Below, piece after piece: positions 18,298 through 27,846 of a stretch of 64,000 bases of DNA. Origin of the DNA: Pontiella sulfatireligans (GTDB lineage: Bacteria; Verrucomicrobiota; Kiritimatiellia; Kiritimatiellales; Pontiellaceae); assembly GCF_900890705.1 (NCBI RefSeq), contig NZ_CAAHFH010000002.1:434001-498000 (forward strand), read 5' to 3'. Position 1 is the first letter of the stretch; every line of letters begins with the position of its first letter. A program made the position numbers and the translations under genes. Under the pieces are notes generated by a model, which was not told the DNA's origin, searched no databases, and saw nothing but the letters and a program-made list of their open reading frames with translations.

Positions 18298-19380
18298 TTA
18301 GCGCATGCGGTGGATCATGCTGTAGCCGATGACGGCGAAAACAACGACGGCGGGCCAGGGACCGGCCCAGGGGGGGATGATCATTTGCTTGGCGAGGTAT
18401 TCCATCGAAAACTGCATGGCGTAGAAGCCGAAGAACATGCTAATGGCGAGCATGATGCCGGCGAAGGCGCCTTTACGGCCGGTGTGCGCACCGACGGGGA
18501 TGCCGATGATGGTGGCTATGAGGCAGACGAAGGGCATGGTGAGCTTGTGGTGGATGTCGACATGCTTGGAGGTGATGGTGGCTTTGGAGAGATGCTGGTG
18601 GGTGCGGATGTATTTCCACAGCTCGTAAGAGGATTGGTGGGCGGTGTCTTTGGCCTCACCGAGAAAGTCTTCAGGGATTTCTGGGAGGTCGCGCATTTCG
18701 CGCACCTGGAAGGTTTCAGCAGGGCCGTCGAGATTGCTGTTGAGATCGAAGCGCTGGACGGCGCCGTCTTCGAACCACCAGCGGCCATCCATCCACATGC
18801 CTTTCTTGGCGGTGTATTTCAGGGCGTCGCTGCCGTCGGCGCGTTGCCGGCGGAGGGTGACGCCGCGCATGGTGTAGTTGCGGGTGTCGAAGCTTTCAAT
18901 GTACCAGCTGTGGCCGGCAGTGGGGTTTTTGTAGGGGATATGCTCGAAATAGACGTCGTCGGACTCGTCTTTCTGGCTTTGGAGCAGCTGGTAGGCGCGG
19001 TAAGCGTATTTTGGGCCGGTGTATTCGTTGACGCCCGCGGTCAGCAGGAAGCAGACAAAGCCGATGCCGAGGTAGGGGCGGACGATGCGGTGAATGTTGA
19101 CGCCGCAGGCGCGCATGGCCACAATTTCGCTGTGGCGCGTGAGCAAGGAAAGGCTGTAGAGCGTGGCGAGCAGCAGGCAGATCGGCACGATGAAGATGAC
19201 CAGCGAGGGGAGCTGCAGGCTGTAGTATTTCGCCATCATCAGCACCGAAGCCTCGGTTTTCATGAACTTTCCGGCGTTGTTCATCAGGTCGGCAACGATG
19301 AACAGCAAGGTGAACAGCACCAGCAGGTAGAGCAGCGGTTTGAGCATGTTGTTGAATAGGTAGCGACCGAGAATCTTCAT
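18298..19380 (-). CDS. LptF/LptG-family LPS transport permease
   Basis: The 360-residue protein (YjgP/YjgQ family) has three N-terminal helices, a periplasmic beta-jellyroll region (about residues 110-270), and three C-terminal helices. The motif MRACGVNIHRIVRP after helix 2 matches the coupling-helix region. It forms part of the LptB2FG exporter that moves LPS from the inner membrane to the Lpt bridge, consistent with the LPS-decorating genes elsewhere in the window. ATG at 19380 is chosen because it begins the conserved MKILGRYLF; the frame stays open upstream without homology. A divergent zwf gene starts about 100 bp away. Confidence 0.9.
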   Translation of the reverse strand: MKILGRYLFNNMLKPLLYLLVLFTLLFIVADLMNNAGKFMKTEASVLMMAKYYSLQLPSLVIFIVPICLLLATLYSLSLLTRHSEIVAMRACGVNIHRIVRPYLGIGFVCFLLTAGVNEYTGPKYAYRAYQLLQSQKDESDDVYFEHIPYKNPTAGHSWYIESFDTRNYTMRGVTLRRQRADGSDALKYTAKKGMWMDGRWWFEDGAVQRFDLNSNLDGPAETFQVREMRDLPEIPEDFLGEAKDTAHQSSYELWKYIRTHQHLSKATITSKHVDIHHKLTMPFVCLIATIIGIPVGAHTGRKGAFAGIMLAISMFFGFYAMQFSMEYLAKQMIIPPWAGPWPAVVVFAVIGYSMIHRMR

Positions 19381-19483
19381 AAAATATGCGCGTACGGTAG
19401 CGCGTAAACGCAGCCACGGCAAGCGTTGAAAAGCGCGTGCCGCCGGTGTAGGGTTTCCGGCAATCAACAAGGAGTTTCCCCTC

Positions 19484-21013
19484 ATGAGCGCAACTGGAAT
19501 GATTGGCGAAAGCCGGGTCCACGATCCCGTTACCATCGTGATTTTCGGCGCCTCCGGCGACCTGACGCACCGCAAGTTGATCCCGGCGCTCTACATGGCC
19601 TATGCGCAGGAGCTGCTTCCCGAAAACTTTACCATCGTCGGATTGGCCCGGCGCGACTACGACAACGAAGTGTTCCGCACTATGCTGGCGGACTCGATTG
19701 CGGCATTTTCGCGCGTGCCGCCGGACGATGAAACGGTGGCGCGCTTTGTTGCGCACATCCGCTACCACCAGGGCGATATTTCCACGCCAGAGGTTTATGC
19801 CGGGCTGAAGGAAAAATTTCAGGATGTGGAAACCTATCCCGAAAACCGCCTCTACTACCTGTCCATCATCCCGTCGCTGTTCGAGACCGCGGTGCGGTCG
19901 CTGAAGGAGTCCGGCATGGTGGCCCAGCCGGGGGGCGCGCCTTGGACGCGCGTGGTGATTGAAAAGCCGTTCGGCAAAGATCTGGCCAGCGCCAAGGCCC
20001 TGAACGCCCAGCTGCTGCGCCATCTTGACGAATCGCAAATCTACCGCATCGACCACTATCTCGGAAAAGAGACGGTGCAGAACATTCTTTCGTTCCGCTT
20101 CGCCAACGCCATTTTCGAACCGGTGTTCAACCGCAGCTATGTCGACCACATCCAGATTACGGCCTCCGAAACAGTCGGAATGGAAAAGGGGCGCGGCGGC
20201 TACTACGATGAATACGGCGCCATCCGCGACATGATTACCAACCACCTGCTGCAGCTGCTCTGCTTCGTGGCGATGGAACCGCCCGGCGACCTCTCGGCCG
20301 ACGCCATCCGCAATGAAAAGGTCAAGGTGCTCAATGCCGCCAAGCTCGATGTCCGCAAGGATATTTCCGACGCGGTCTGCCGCGGGCAGTATGCCGCCGG
20401 CATGGAGGAGGACGGGCAACCGATCAAGGGCTACCTCGAAGAGGAGCGGATCGATCCGGCTTCGACCACCGAAACCTTTGCCGCGCTGCGGCTGATAATC
20501 GACAACTGGCGCTGGGCGGGCGTGCCGATCCTGCTGCGCACCGGCAAGCGCATGGCCAAGAAAACCACTGAGGTCGCCGTGCAGTTCAAGGTGCCTCCGC
20601 TGCAGCTCTTTCAGCAGATCGAATGCGAGGGCGACGTGTGCGACATTGCCCGCATTAAGCCCAACACCCTCATTTTCCAGATCCAGCCCAACGAAGGCAT
20701 CTTTCTCAAGGTCGGCACCAAGCGGCCCGGCATGCGCTTTGTGGTGGAAGACGTGAAAATGGATTTTTCCTATTCCGGCACCTGGAACAAGTCGTTGCCC
20801 GAAGCCTATGAACGGCTCCTGCTCGACACGCTCCACGGCGACTCAACCCTGTTCACCCGCTCCGACGAAGTCGAGGCCGAGTGGCGCGTCGTCCAGCCCA
20901 TCTTCGACCAGATCGACCAGCTCAAGCCTTTTGCCTATCCGCCCGCCGCCTGGGGCGTGCCCGAAGCCGACTGGCTCTTCCACGGGATGGAGGGCGCTTG
21001 GCGAAACAAATAG
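19484..21013 (+). CDS. zwf: Glucose-6-phosphate 1-dehydrogenase
   Basis: The 509-residue enzyme has the NADP-binding FGASGDLTHRKLIPAL near residue 20, the substrate motif RIDHYLGKETVQN around residue 187 with the catalytic His, and RTGKRM for sugar-phosphate binding. It catalyses the first step of the oxidative pentose phosphate pathway, giving NADPH for reductases such as TrxB. CAAGGAG precedes the ATG. No gnd or pgl gene is adjacent. Confidence 0.96.
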   Translation: MSATGMIGESRVHDPVTIVIFGASGDLTHRKLIPALYMAYAQELLPENFTIVGLARRDYDNEVFRTMLADSIAAFSRVPPDDETVARFVAHIRYHQGDISTPEVYAGLKEKFQDVETYPENRLYYLSIIPSLFETAVRSLKESGMVAQPGGAPWTRVVIEKPFGKDLASAKALNAQLLRHLDESQIYRIDHYLGKETVQNILSFRFANAIFEPVFNRSYVDHIQITASETVGMEKGRGGYYDEYGAIRDMITNHLLQLLCFVAMEPPGDLSADAIRNEKVKVLNAAKLDVRKDISDAVCRGQYAAGMEEDGQPIKGYLEEERIDPASTTETFAALRLIIDNWRWAGVPILLRTGKRMAKKTTEVAVQFKVPPLQLFQQIECEGDVCDIARIKPNTLIFQIQPNEGIFLKVGTKRPGMRFVVEDVKMDFSYSGTWNKSLPEAYERLLLDTLHGDSTLFTRSDEVEAEWRVVQPIFDQIDQLKPFAYPPAAWGVPEADWLFHGMEGAWRNK

Positions 21014-21073
21014 TTTTCCAATGCCTGCAAACGCGCTATAAATGCCGGTTCCAACTCGAGGAAAGTTTTCAGT

Positions 21074-23146
21074 ATGGCGGAAGGCGACACTAAAGAACTG
21101 GAGAAGACGTTCAGCGATCGCAACGAGACGCTGCGCGACTTCTATAACACGGATGCCCTTTCGCTGACGGATGATGAAGCGGCATCGCTCACGCCCATCC
21201 TTAATTCGCTCAAGGACAATGTGGAGCGCTACCGCGAGATCAACAAAATCGCGGAGGGCGGCGAAAAAAAAGTGGCGCTCGTGCACGACCACCGGCTGGA
21301 CCGCCGGGTGGCGATGGCCCGTTCCGTGCGCGCCGACAACTTGCAGGATCAGGAGCAGTTTCTGCGCGAAGCGCGCCTGACGGCCAATCTCGCGCACCCG
21401 AACATTATGCCGGTCTACAACATGGGGTTCGATCCCGACGGCGTGCCGTTCTTTTCGATGGAACTCGTGCCCGGCGACAGCCTCAAGACCATCGTTAAAA
21501 AGCTGCGCGACGGCGACGAAGGCTACCGCCGCGACTATCCGCTTGAAACCCTGCTCAATATTTTTATCAAGGTTTGCGACGCCATTGCCTATGCCCATTC
21601 GCGCGGCGTGCTGCATCTGGACATCAAGCCCGACAACATCCGCGTCGGCGAGTTCGGCGAAGTGCTGGTTTGCGACTGGGGCCTCGCGCGCGTGATGAAC
21701 ACCCCCGAAGATCGCCTGTCCGGAGAGGATTCCGAACAGCTCGACGCCGACGTGCTCAACGACATGACCCTTTCGGGCACCATGAAAGGGACGCCCGGTT
21801 TCATGGCGCCGGAGCAGACCCTCGCCTATGCCGAAAAGACCGAGCAGACCGATATCTATGCGCTCGGCGCCTTGCTCTACATGCTGCTGGCGCATGAACT
21901 CCCCGTGCAAGGCAGCTCGGCGAACGAGGTCGTTCAAAACACACGCGAGGGCAAGGTGGTGCCCCCGCGCCGGCGCAAGCCGGATGCACGGATTCCGAAA
22001 GGCCTCTCCGCCGTTATGATGAAGGCGCTTGCGCTGGAGCCTGCCAACCGCTACGAAAGCGTGCTGGCCTTGCGCCAGGAAATCAGCTGCTTCCTCTCCG
22101 GATACCCCACGCAGGCGGAGCATGCCGGATGGCTGATCCACATCTCCCTGCTGCTGCAGCGCCACAGCCGGCTGGCATCGCTCGTCATCTTTTTCCTGCT
22201 GCTGCTCGCCGTGGTGATCAGCGGCAACCTGGTGGCTATCAGCCGCGAGAAGGCCGATGCCGTAAAGGCGCGCGAGCAAGCGGAAGAAAACTTCAGCCTC
22301 TACGTAAAGCAGCAGCGGCTGGCGAAGGAGCTCGGCGAGGGGTTGAGCGAAGCCGTGTCCTATACCGTCCGCAGCCGCGACTTTGTCAATGCCGCCTCGA
22401 TGGTCCAGCTCCTGGAAACCGGCCTCAAGGAAAACGTGGATACGGTCAAACGGCAAAACCTGCTGGAGCAAAAAGGCATCCTGCATTTTGTGCTGGGCGA
22501 ATTCAACGCCGCCAACGAATGCTTTGACGGCGCAGGGCAATCGAAGCGGATCGGCCAGATGCGCACCCTGAGCCGCAAATACGCCAAGATTAAGCCGGTC
22601 GACAAAAGGCGCCTGACCGACCAACAGCTGGCCGACCTGTTCAATGAGGGCCGCGCCGCCAATCAAATGACGCTCTACTATCTGTACTACCACCACATGC
22701 GCCGCCGCCCAGCCTCGGCCTCGCCGGAAGAATATGCACCGCTCGCCTCCGCCGTGCTCGATAAACTCAATTATATTCCACGGGCCAAAGCGAAGCCATT
22801 GGCGCTAAGCAAGCGGGATGGTGGCTTCCACCTCAATCTGTCCGGCTCCGGCTACTCGGTCTTTTCCTTCAATATTATCGGGGTCTACCGGCGCAATATC
22901 GTGGAACCCTTGAAGTTGAAGTCATTGGATATCAGCCGCTCCAAGCTGGATAATCTGGGCGAGCTTCGCGGGTTGAAGCTCAACGAGTTGCGCATGACCG
23001 GCGTCAAGCTGGACAACAGGAAGCAGCTGGCCAAGCAGCTGGAGCCGTTCAAGCTCAAGCGCGTTGTGCTCACGGAAAGCGACTATCCCAAGGCCGTCAT
23101 TACCGAACTGCGGAAAAGCATGGAAGTGGTCGATGCGAAAAAGTAG
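21074..23146 (+). CDS. Membrane Ser/Thr kinase-like protein with atypical ATP site
   Basis: The 690-residue protein has a kinase domain (about residues 55-330), one membrane helix (about 365-390), and a periplasmic or extracytoplasmic tail with TPR-like and leucine-rich segments (LRGLKLNELRMTGVKLDN). The catalytic loop is HLDIKPDN at 181-188, the Mg motif is DWG (201-203), and the alpha-C glutamate is E99. The glycine loop is reduced to EGGEKK, and the VAIK motif reads VAMA (79-82), so the usual ATP lysine is absent. It may be a weak kinase, a kinase with a relocated lysine, or a pseudokinase scaffold. It follows zwf by 60 bp on the same strand. Confidence 0.85.
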   Translation: MAEGDTKELEKTFSDRNETLRDFYNTDALSLTDDEAASLTPILNSLKDNVERYREINKIAEGGEKKVALVHDHRLDRRVAMARSVRADNLQDQEQFLREARLTANLAHPNIMPVYNMGFDPDGVPFFSMELVPGDSLKTIVKKLRDGDEGYRRDYPLETLLNIFIKVCDAIAYAHSRGVLHLDIKPDNIRVGEFGEVLVCDWGLARVMNTPEDRLSGEDSEQLDADVLNDMTLSGTMKGTPGFMAPEQTLAYAEKTEQTDIYALGALLYMLLAHELPVQGSSANEVVQNTREGKVVPPRRRKPDARIPKGLSAVMMKALALEPANRYESVLALRQEISCFLSGYPTQAEHAGWLIHISLLLQRHSRLASLVIFFLLLLAVVISGNLVAISREKADAVKAREQAEENFSLYVKQQRLAKELGEGLSEAVSYTVRSRDFVNAASMVQLLETGLKENVDTVKRQNLLEQKGILHFVLGEFNAANECFDGAGQSKRIGQMRTLSRKYAKIKPVDKRRLTDQQLADLFNEGRAANQMTLYYLYYHHMRRRPASASPEEYAPLASAVLDKLNYIPRAKAKPLALSKRDGGFHLNLSGSGYSVFSFNIIGVYRRNIVEPLKLKSLDISRSKLDNLGELRGLKLNELRMTGVKLDNRKQLAKQLEPFKLKRVVLTESDYPKAVITELRKSMEVVDAKK

Positions 23147-23325
23147 ATCCATGCCTCATCTGCACGGAACGCTTTCCTGATGAAACGGTCAGATCTCATC
23201 GTGACTTAATGGCCACAAAGAGGCTCAAAATGCACAAAAACTAACACCGCCATCCCACAGGAGTTCAGGAAAATAAGCGTCGTCGCGTTGCCATACCTAA
23301 GGAACGCGACGAAAGGACGGTTACT

Positions 23326-24867
23326 TTACTTCGCCTCCCGAGCGTTCCAAACATGTGTATCAAGGATGTCTCCTGCGGGCGCATAGGCTGTGATCGTGCA
23401 TTGATCGCCTTTGATGGAAAAGAGGCAGTAATGATATTCTGATGCAAAAGCGACAGAATACGGATTTTGGATTTCGCACCCCTCAACTTTATCACGCAAT
23501 GGGGCGCCAGCTCCCCCAGACACAATAACGGAAATATTACCCGGCACCTCAGACCGTTCGTAGGTGTGATCATGCCCTGCAATCATGGCGGTCGCATTAT
23601 ATTTGGACATCAATGGAACAATCACTTCCTGTCCATCACGAATCGGTTGCTCTTTGGGTTGTCCATCGATGAGACGGCCGTGTTGTCCGGACGTCCAGGC
23701 GGGGAAGTGGGAGAACAAGAAAATGAATTTGGCATCGGATGCCGCGAGGACGCCCTCCAGCCATTTGGTTTTTTCGCTTTCCGCCGACCAGTCTTCTTCG
23801 CCATCAATAGAAATAATATGTGCAGAGCCGACTCGTTGCTCCCACGTTGGTGTTCCGCTCGGCGTCGGGAAGACGCGGGTGAATAGAGGCGCTCCACCTT
23901 CATGGTTCCCGATAATGGCGTAGTACGGAATGGTGGCAAAGAATTCCTTTGCCGGAGAAAAGAGTTCCTTATCCCAGAGCACATCATGTTGCCCAATAGT
24001 CACCATATCTCCGCTAAATGCGCAGAACATCGGCTTGTGTTTAGTGACAGCAGCGGCAATGGCCCCCCAGCCTTCCGGGTTCGAACGGCAGTCGCCCATC
24101 GCGATGAATTCAAGATCGCCGCCCAGAGGAAAAGTCTTCACGGAATAGCTTTCTGAAAGCGTTGCCCAAGCGGAGGTCGCATCGGGACGCCCCTGAAGCG
24201 TATAGGAGTAATCCGTGTTTGGAGAGAGTCCCTCGACTTTAAAGGAATGCATTAAGCCTTTTTTGGCAATCAGGGTTTGGTCGCCGAGGATCAGTTGTAC
24301 TTCCGCAGGGAGGTTGACTCGGCAGGCCACCGTGACGGAGGTTTGACTAGCGCTTCCAAGGATTGGACCGGTTTGAAGAACAAGATCTTCAGCCAGCAGA
24401 CCTTGCAGGGCGAATTTGCCATCGGTGGCCATATATACTTTTGAGGGCATTACTATTTGACTCTTTTTGCGCCTCTTTTTCTTCCCAGGAACGTAAGTTT
24501 TTGCGATCAGAACGTTCTCTCCTTCTTTCAACAGGGTTGCCGGGATTCCCGGGATGGTTCTGTATTCCATACCTTCCAGAGGAATTGGAACGGGGGCTCC
24601 GTTTAATGTGATATCTTTGATCGATTCAGGCAGATCGAGTGTCAACGATAGATAGTTCGGCGCATCCTCTAGTTCAAAAAAGATCTGATATCCATAGCGG
24701 TTCGTCTCCAAGCCTTCAACGGAATCGGCCCATTCGTTGGCCTCTCCATTGGCTTCAAGAAGAGATATTTGAATCGTCGACTGATCGAGCAGTTCCGTTG
24801 CCGCCTGTATGGAGAATGCGGAGACGATGACGGTTGTTGCCAGCCAATATAGTATATTCTTCTTCAT
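23326..24867 (-). CDS. Secreted metallophosphoesterase (purple acid phosphatase-like)
   Basis: The 513-residue protein has a signal peptide (MKKNILYWLATTV ... IQA), a fibronectin-type beta domain (about residues 150-230) and a calcineurin-like catalytic domain. Metal ligands are visible in GDCRSNPEG, GDMVTIGQHD, IGNHEGG, SHFPAW and GHDHTYERS. This order of domains is that of purple acid phosphatases. It would release phosphate from organic esters outside the cytoplasm. The ATG at 24867 is preferred because it begins the signal peptide. A truncated sulfatase gene lies 53 bp upstream on the same strand, suggesting a former sulfatase-phosphatase operon for polysaccharide or organic-ester breakdown. 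Confidence 0.88.
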   Translation of the reverse strand: MKKNILYWLATTVIVSAFSIQAATELLDQSTIQISLLEANGEANEWADSVEGLETNRYGYQIFFELEDAPNYLSLTLDLPESIKDITLNGAPVPIPLEGMEYRTIPGIPATLLKEGENVLIAKTYVPGKKKRRKKSQIVMPSKVYMATDGKFALQGLLAEDLVLQTGPILGSASQTSVTVACRVNLPAEVQLILGDQTLIAKKGLMHSFKVEGLSPNTDYSYTLQGRPDATSAWATLSESYSVKTFPLGGDLEFIAMGDCRSNPEGWGAIAAAVTKHKPMFCAFSGDMVTIGQHDVLWDKELFSPAKEFFATIPYYAIIGNHEGGAPLFTRVFPTPSGTPTWEQRVGSAHIISIDGEEDWSAESEKTKWLEGVLAASDAKFIFLFSHFPAWTSGQHGRLIDGQPKEQPIRDGQEVIVPLMSKYNATAMIAGHDHTYERSEVPGNISVIVSGGAGAPLRDKVEGCEIQNPYSVAFASEYHYCLFSIKGDQCTITAYAPAGDILDTHVWNAREAK

Positions 24868-24920
24868 AAGTATTCTTATCCTCAAGTCCCCTGCGTGTTA
24901 GCAGGAGACTATTTTGTTTT

Positions 24921-25538
24921 TTAATTTTTTTTCGATATCCGATCAAGGTGTGTTTGAAGCGCCCGATCCAACCTCTCTGCCACTTCAGGGTGCTCATCAA
25001 TGACATTATTGGCCTCGCCGATATCCTCTTCGAGGTTGTAGAGGGTCGGGCCATCGCTTTCGCGTGTGGTTTCCTTCACTTTAAACACTTCTTTTCTATG
25101 ATATTTCCACTTTCCGGAACGCACAGCCTTTCCCTGAAATACATAAAAGAAATGGTCATGCGGGGTTTTGGCCCCCTGATCTTTCCAGAGGCCCAAAATG
25201 TCTTTCCCATCAATACCATCCGGCACCGCGGTGCCGGAAATGTTGGCCAGTGTCGGGAGCAAATCAATTGAGAAAGCCATTTCCGAACAAACCGATCCGG
25301 CAGGAATTGTATCCGGCCAGCAAACGACGCACGGCACACACTGTCCGCCCTCGAAGCCGGTAAACTTACCCTCGAACAGCGGCTTGGCTGAGCCGCCGTT
25401 TCGGCCCTTTGACAACCAGGAACCATTATCCGAGGTAAAGATCACAATGGTATCCTGCTCAATACCCTGCTTTTTCAGATGATCCAGTACTCGGGCGGCG
25501 TTATAATCAATTTCTTCCACAGTCAACCCATAGAATTT
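24921..25538 (-). pseudogene. C-terminal half of a type I sulfatase, 5' end lost
   Basis: About 205 codons match the C-terminal half of arylsulfatase-family enzymes: EEIDYNAARVLDHLKKQG, the metal/substrate segment IFTSDNGSW, GGQCVPCVVCWP and the final NLEEDIGEANNV. The N-terminal half, which would hold the C/S-x-P-S-R formylglycine site, is missing. The homologous frame runs back to KFYG at 25536 and is then cut by a stop where the IS4-like sequence begins. The matching N-terminal part is not found beyond the IS, so insertion was accompanied by deletion. It is inactive. Confidence 0.88.
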
Positions 25539-25539
25539 T

Positions 25540-26800
25540 TAAAAAGTTGTAGCGGCTGGCCGCCGATTCCACTCAGAATCGGCGTATGAAAAAACAAAAT
25601 AACAAACCAGCCAGAAGGAGAGTCTGTGTCCTTGCGCAGCTTTGCAAGTACATTCCGTCTCATGCCGTTTCCCGAATCGCCCGAGAAATTGAGGATGAAA
25701 AGAAGGCGCGAACCTTTTCCGCATGGAGCCACGTCGTCAGCTTATTATTTGCCCAGTTGTGCCACTGCATTTCGCTGGCGGATGTATGAGACGCGCTCGC
25801 GTTGCGAAAGTCGCGCCTCTCATTGCTGCGCGAAGCCACCGCCCCAAAACGCAATACGTTGAGCCATGCGAATAAAACGCGGGACCCCATGCTCATGGAG
25901 AAACTTTTTTGGGAGACGCTCAAAGCTCTGACGACGCAAAGCCCTGGGTTCGGACCCGCAGGCCGTTATTCTGGAATTCCGCGACGATTTAAAACCACGA
26001 TTCACGCGATTGACTCCTCGACGATCAGTCTGGTCGCAAATTGTTTAGACTGGGCGAAGCATCGGCGACAAAAAGCTTCGGCGAAGCTTCATTTGACGCT
26101 GAACCTACAAACGTTCCTGCCGACCATTGCCATTGTTGAAGAAGCATCTCATCACGATTCAACACGCGCCCGCGAACTATGCGTCCCCTTGAAAGAGGGC
26201 GAAGGACAACATGAGCTGTACGGTGATTGAGGAACGCCCCGTCGATGCGGCGCAAGGCATCGTCCATGACCAGATCATCGTGCTCAACACCGAGCAAAGT
26301 CAAAAAGCCTATCCGCAACCGCTGCGTATAGTAACCGCGCGGGTCGAGATCAACGGGAAAGAGGTCGAGATGACCTTCATCACCAATAACATAAAATGGG
26401 CCGCCAGCTCCGTGGCCGACCTCTACCAATCGCGCTGGGGAATCGAAGTCTTTTTCAAACAGCTCAAACAAACGCTGAAACTCTCCGGCTTCATCGGCTA
26501 CAGTAAAAAAGCGATACAGTGGCAGGTATGGGCCGCGCTTTTAGTATGGCTGCTCTCCCGCTACGCCGCATTCGCATCCGCTGGGACGCACAGCTTTAGC
26601 CGCCTGATGGCCTTGCTGCGCTCTTACGCCTGGGAGCGGTTCGATCTGAAAGAACTGCTGCAATTCCATGGAACAGCAGGCGGTCTTCCGCGCATGGCTG
26701 CGCTTCCCGGACAAGCCTGTTTTCCCGGTTTTGAACCGAAATAGGCCCCGCGCCATGGGACAGCAAGCGGCAACAAAGGAGATCTGGCACCTCATAGCAA
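25540..26800 (+). mobile_element. Degenerate IS4-family insertion sequence
   Basis: The element lies between the broken sulfatase gene and a non-coding stretch before the sigma-factor gene. The left boundary is set by the end of sulfatase homology; the right boundary is approximate because I could not find clear terminal inverted repeats. Its transposase carries at least two inactivating lesions (see the separate entry). Confidence 0.75.
25586..26744 (+). pseudogene. IS4-family transposase, nonsense codon plus internal deletion
   Basis: The N-terminal DUF4372-like region (from MKKQNNKPARR) ends at an in-frame TGA at 25787-25789, after which the same frame resumes with ALRKSRLSLLREATAPKR. The first DDE aspartate is in IHAIDSSTISL. 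The frame ends near 26230, and a second frame carries the rest: AKDNMSCTVIEER, then YQSRWGIEVFFKQLKQTLK with the catalytic Glu. About 30 codons between LKEGE and AKDNM are absent, the section that normally contains the second Asp. The transposase cannot be active. Confidence 0.85.
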
Positions 26801-26992
26801 AAAAGTGCGAATTCCAATTTTTCAAAAACCCTCTACTTAACCCTCTTTTTCAATGGGTTACGCAAATCTTCGTGCCCCTATGGGATGGTTGTGAAAAACT
26901 AACGTATTTTGGTCTTCGCGCCTCTTGTGCTTTTTCGTGGCTATCTTCCCGTTGTTTTCGGACGAATCTATAGAAGTCAAAAAAGCGCGTCG

Positions 26993-27598
26993 CTACTCTA
27001 GTTCGTCGCGCAAATGCCTGATTTCCAGAATCAGCCGTTCCTTCACCCGGTTTTTCAAGCGGTAGACCGAGTTTTCCTTCAGCCCCAGCTCGGCGGCAAT
27101 CTCTTCAACGCTCTTGCCCTTGAGGGTCAACCGGAACGCATCCACCGCTTTCCCTGAAAACAGCGGCATAATATTTTCCAGCGCCAGATTCGTCAGATGG
27201 ATCTCCCACTCGCGTTCGGCAATCTTGTCGATTTCAGGCAGGCGGATCGCCTTCAGATAAGTCAGGGTATCGTCCTGCCCCGCCTTCTCCAGCCGCTTTG
27301 CCTCGCGGGTGCGCTTGCGGATAAAGTCGGTCACACAGTTCTTGGTTACGGTGCTCAGCCAGCTGCGGAAGCGGTTGATCTTTTCGTAGTCCATCTTCGG
27401 CAGGCTGTTCCAGAGGTTGATCAAAACCTGTTGGAGAATGTCTTCCGTATCATGCTCCGAAATGTTCATGCTTCGGATAATCGCATAGATGTAGCGACGG
27501 TAGACGCGCACAAACTCCTCCCACGACGCGTCATCGTGCTGGTTTTGCACCCGCTGGATCAGTGTTGCTCTGGTTTTATACTGGTCTTCCGCTGCCAA
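26993..27598 (-). CDS. RNA polymerase sigma factor, ECF-like
   Basis: The 201-residue protein has a sigma-70 region 2 (SWEEFVRVYRRYIYAII, EDILQQVLINLW, FRSWLSTVTKN) and a C-terminal region 4 helix-turn-helix (VEEIAAELGLKENSVYRLKNRVKERL). I place the start at the TTG at 27598 because GAGAGG precedes it and the resulting MAAEDQYKTRATLIQRV matches how such proteins begin; a longer form from a TTG at 27658 lacks support. No anti-sigma gene is adjacent. Target genes are unknown. Confidence 0.85.
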   Translation of the reverse strand: MAAEDQYKTRATLIQRVQNQHDDASWEEFVRVYRRYIYAIIRSMNISEHDTEDILQQVLINLWNSLPKMDYEKINRFRSWLSTVTKNCVTDFIRKRTREAKRLEKAGQDDTLTYLKAIRLPEIDKIAEREWEIHLTNLALENIMPLFSGKAVDAFRLTLKGKSVEEIAAELGLKENSVYRLKNRVKERLILEIRHLRDELE

Positions 27599-27761
27599 GG
27601 TAGGCCTCTCTGCTTTTTGTGAATGGAGCAAGCTATGCCCCCATCGCCCAAAAAGCAAAATAAAACGGCGACCGGCCCCATCAGCCGCATCCGCGCAAAT
27701 ATTGTGAAATCAGTTGCCAAACCGCAGAAGTTTGCTATCTTGCTCAACTTTCCTACTCATT

Positions 27762-27846
27762 GCCGGAGTGGCGAAATCGGTAGACGCACGGGATTCAAAA
27801 TCCCGCGGAGAAATCTGTGTGGGTTCGAGTCCCACCTCCGGCACCA
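27762..27846 (+). tRNA. tRNA-Leu (anticodon CAA)
   Basis: The acceptor stem GCCGGAG pairs with CTCCGGC, and CCA is encoded. The anticodon arm CGGGA-TTCAAAA-TCCCG gives anticodon CAA. A long variable arm and the T-loop GGTTCGAGTCC are present, as expected for a class II leucine tRNA. It is adjacent to a tyrosine-recombinase remnant, so it is a likely integration site. Confidence 0.95.

Noticed and set aside
18253..22696. Very long open frames antisense to the LptF, zwf and kinase genes
   Set aside because: All are mirrored by well-conserved genes on the other strand; their products show codon-mirror composition and no recognisable motifs.
25787..25789. Possible recoding of TGA (selenocysteine or programmed readthrough) in the IS4 transposase
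   Set aside because: No SECIS-like hairpin was seen directly after it, and a separate deletion has already inactivated the gene, so a simple nonsense mutation is more likely.
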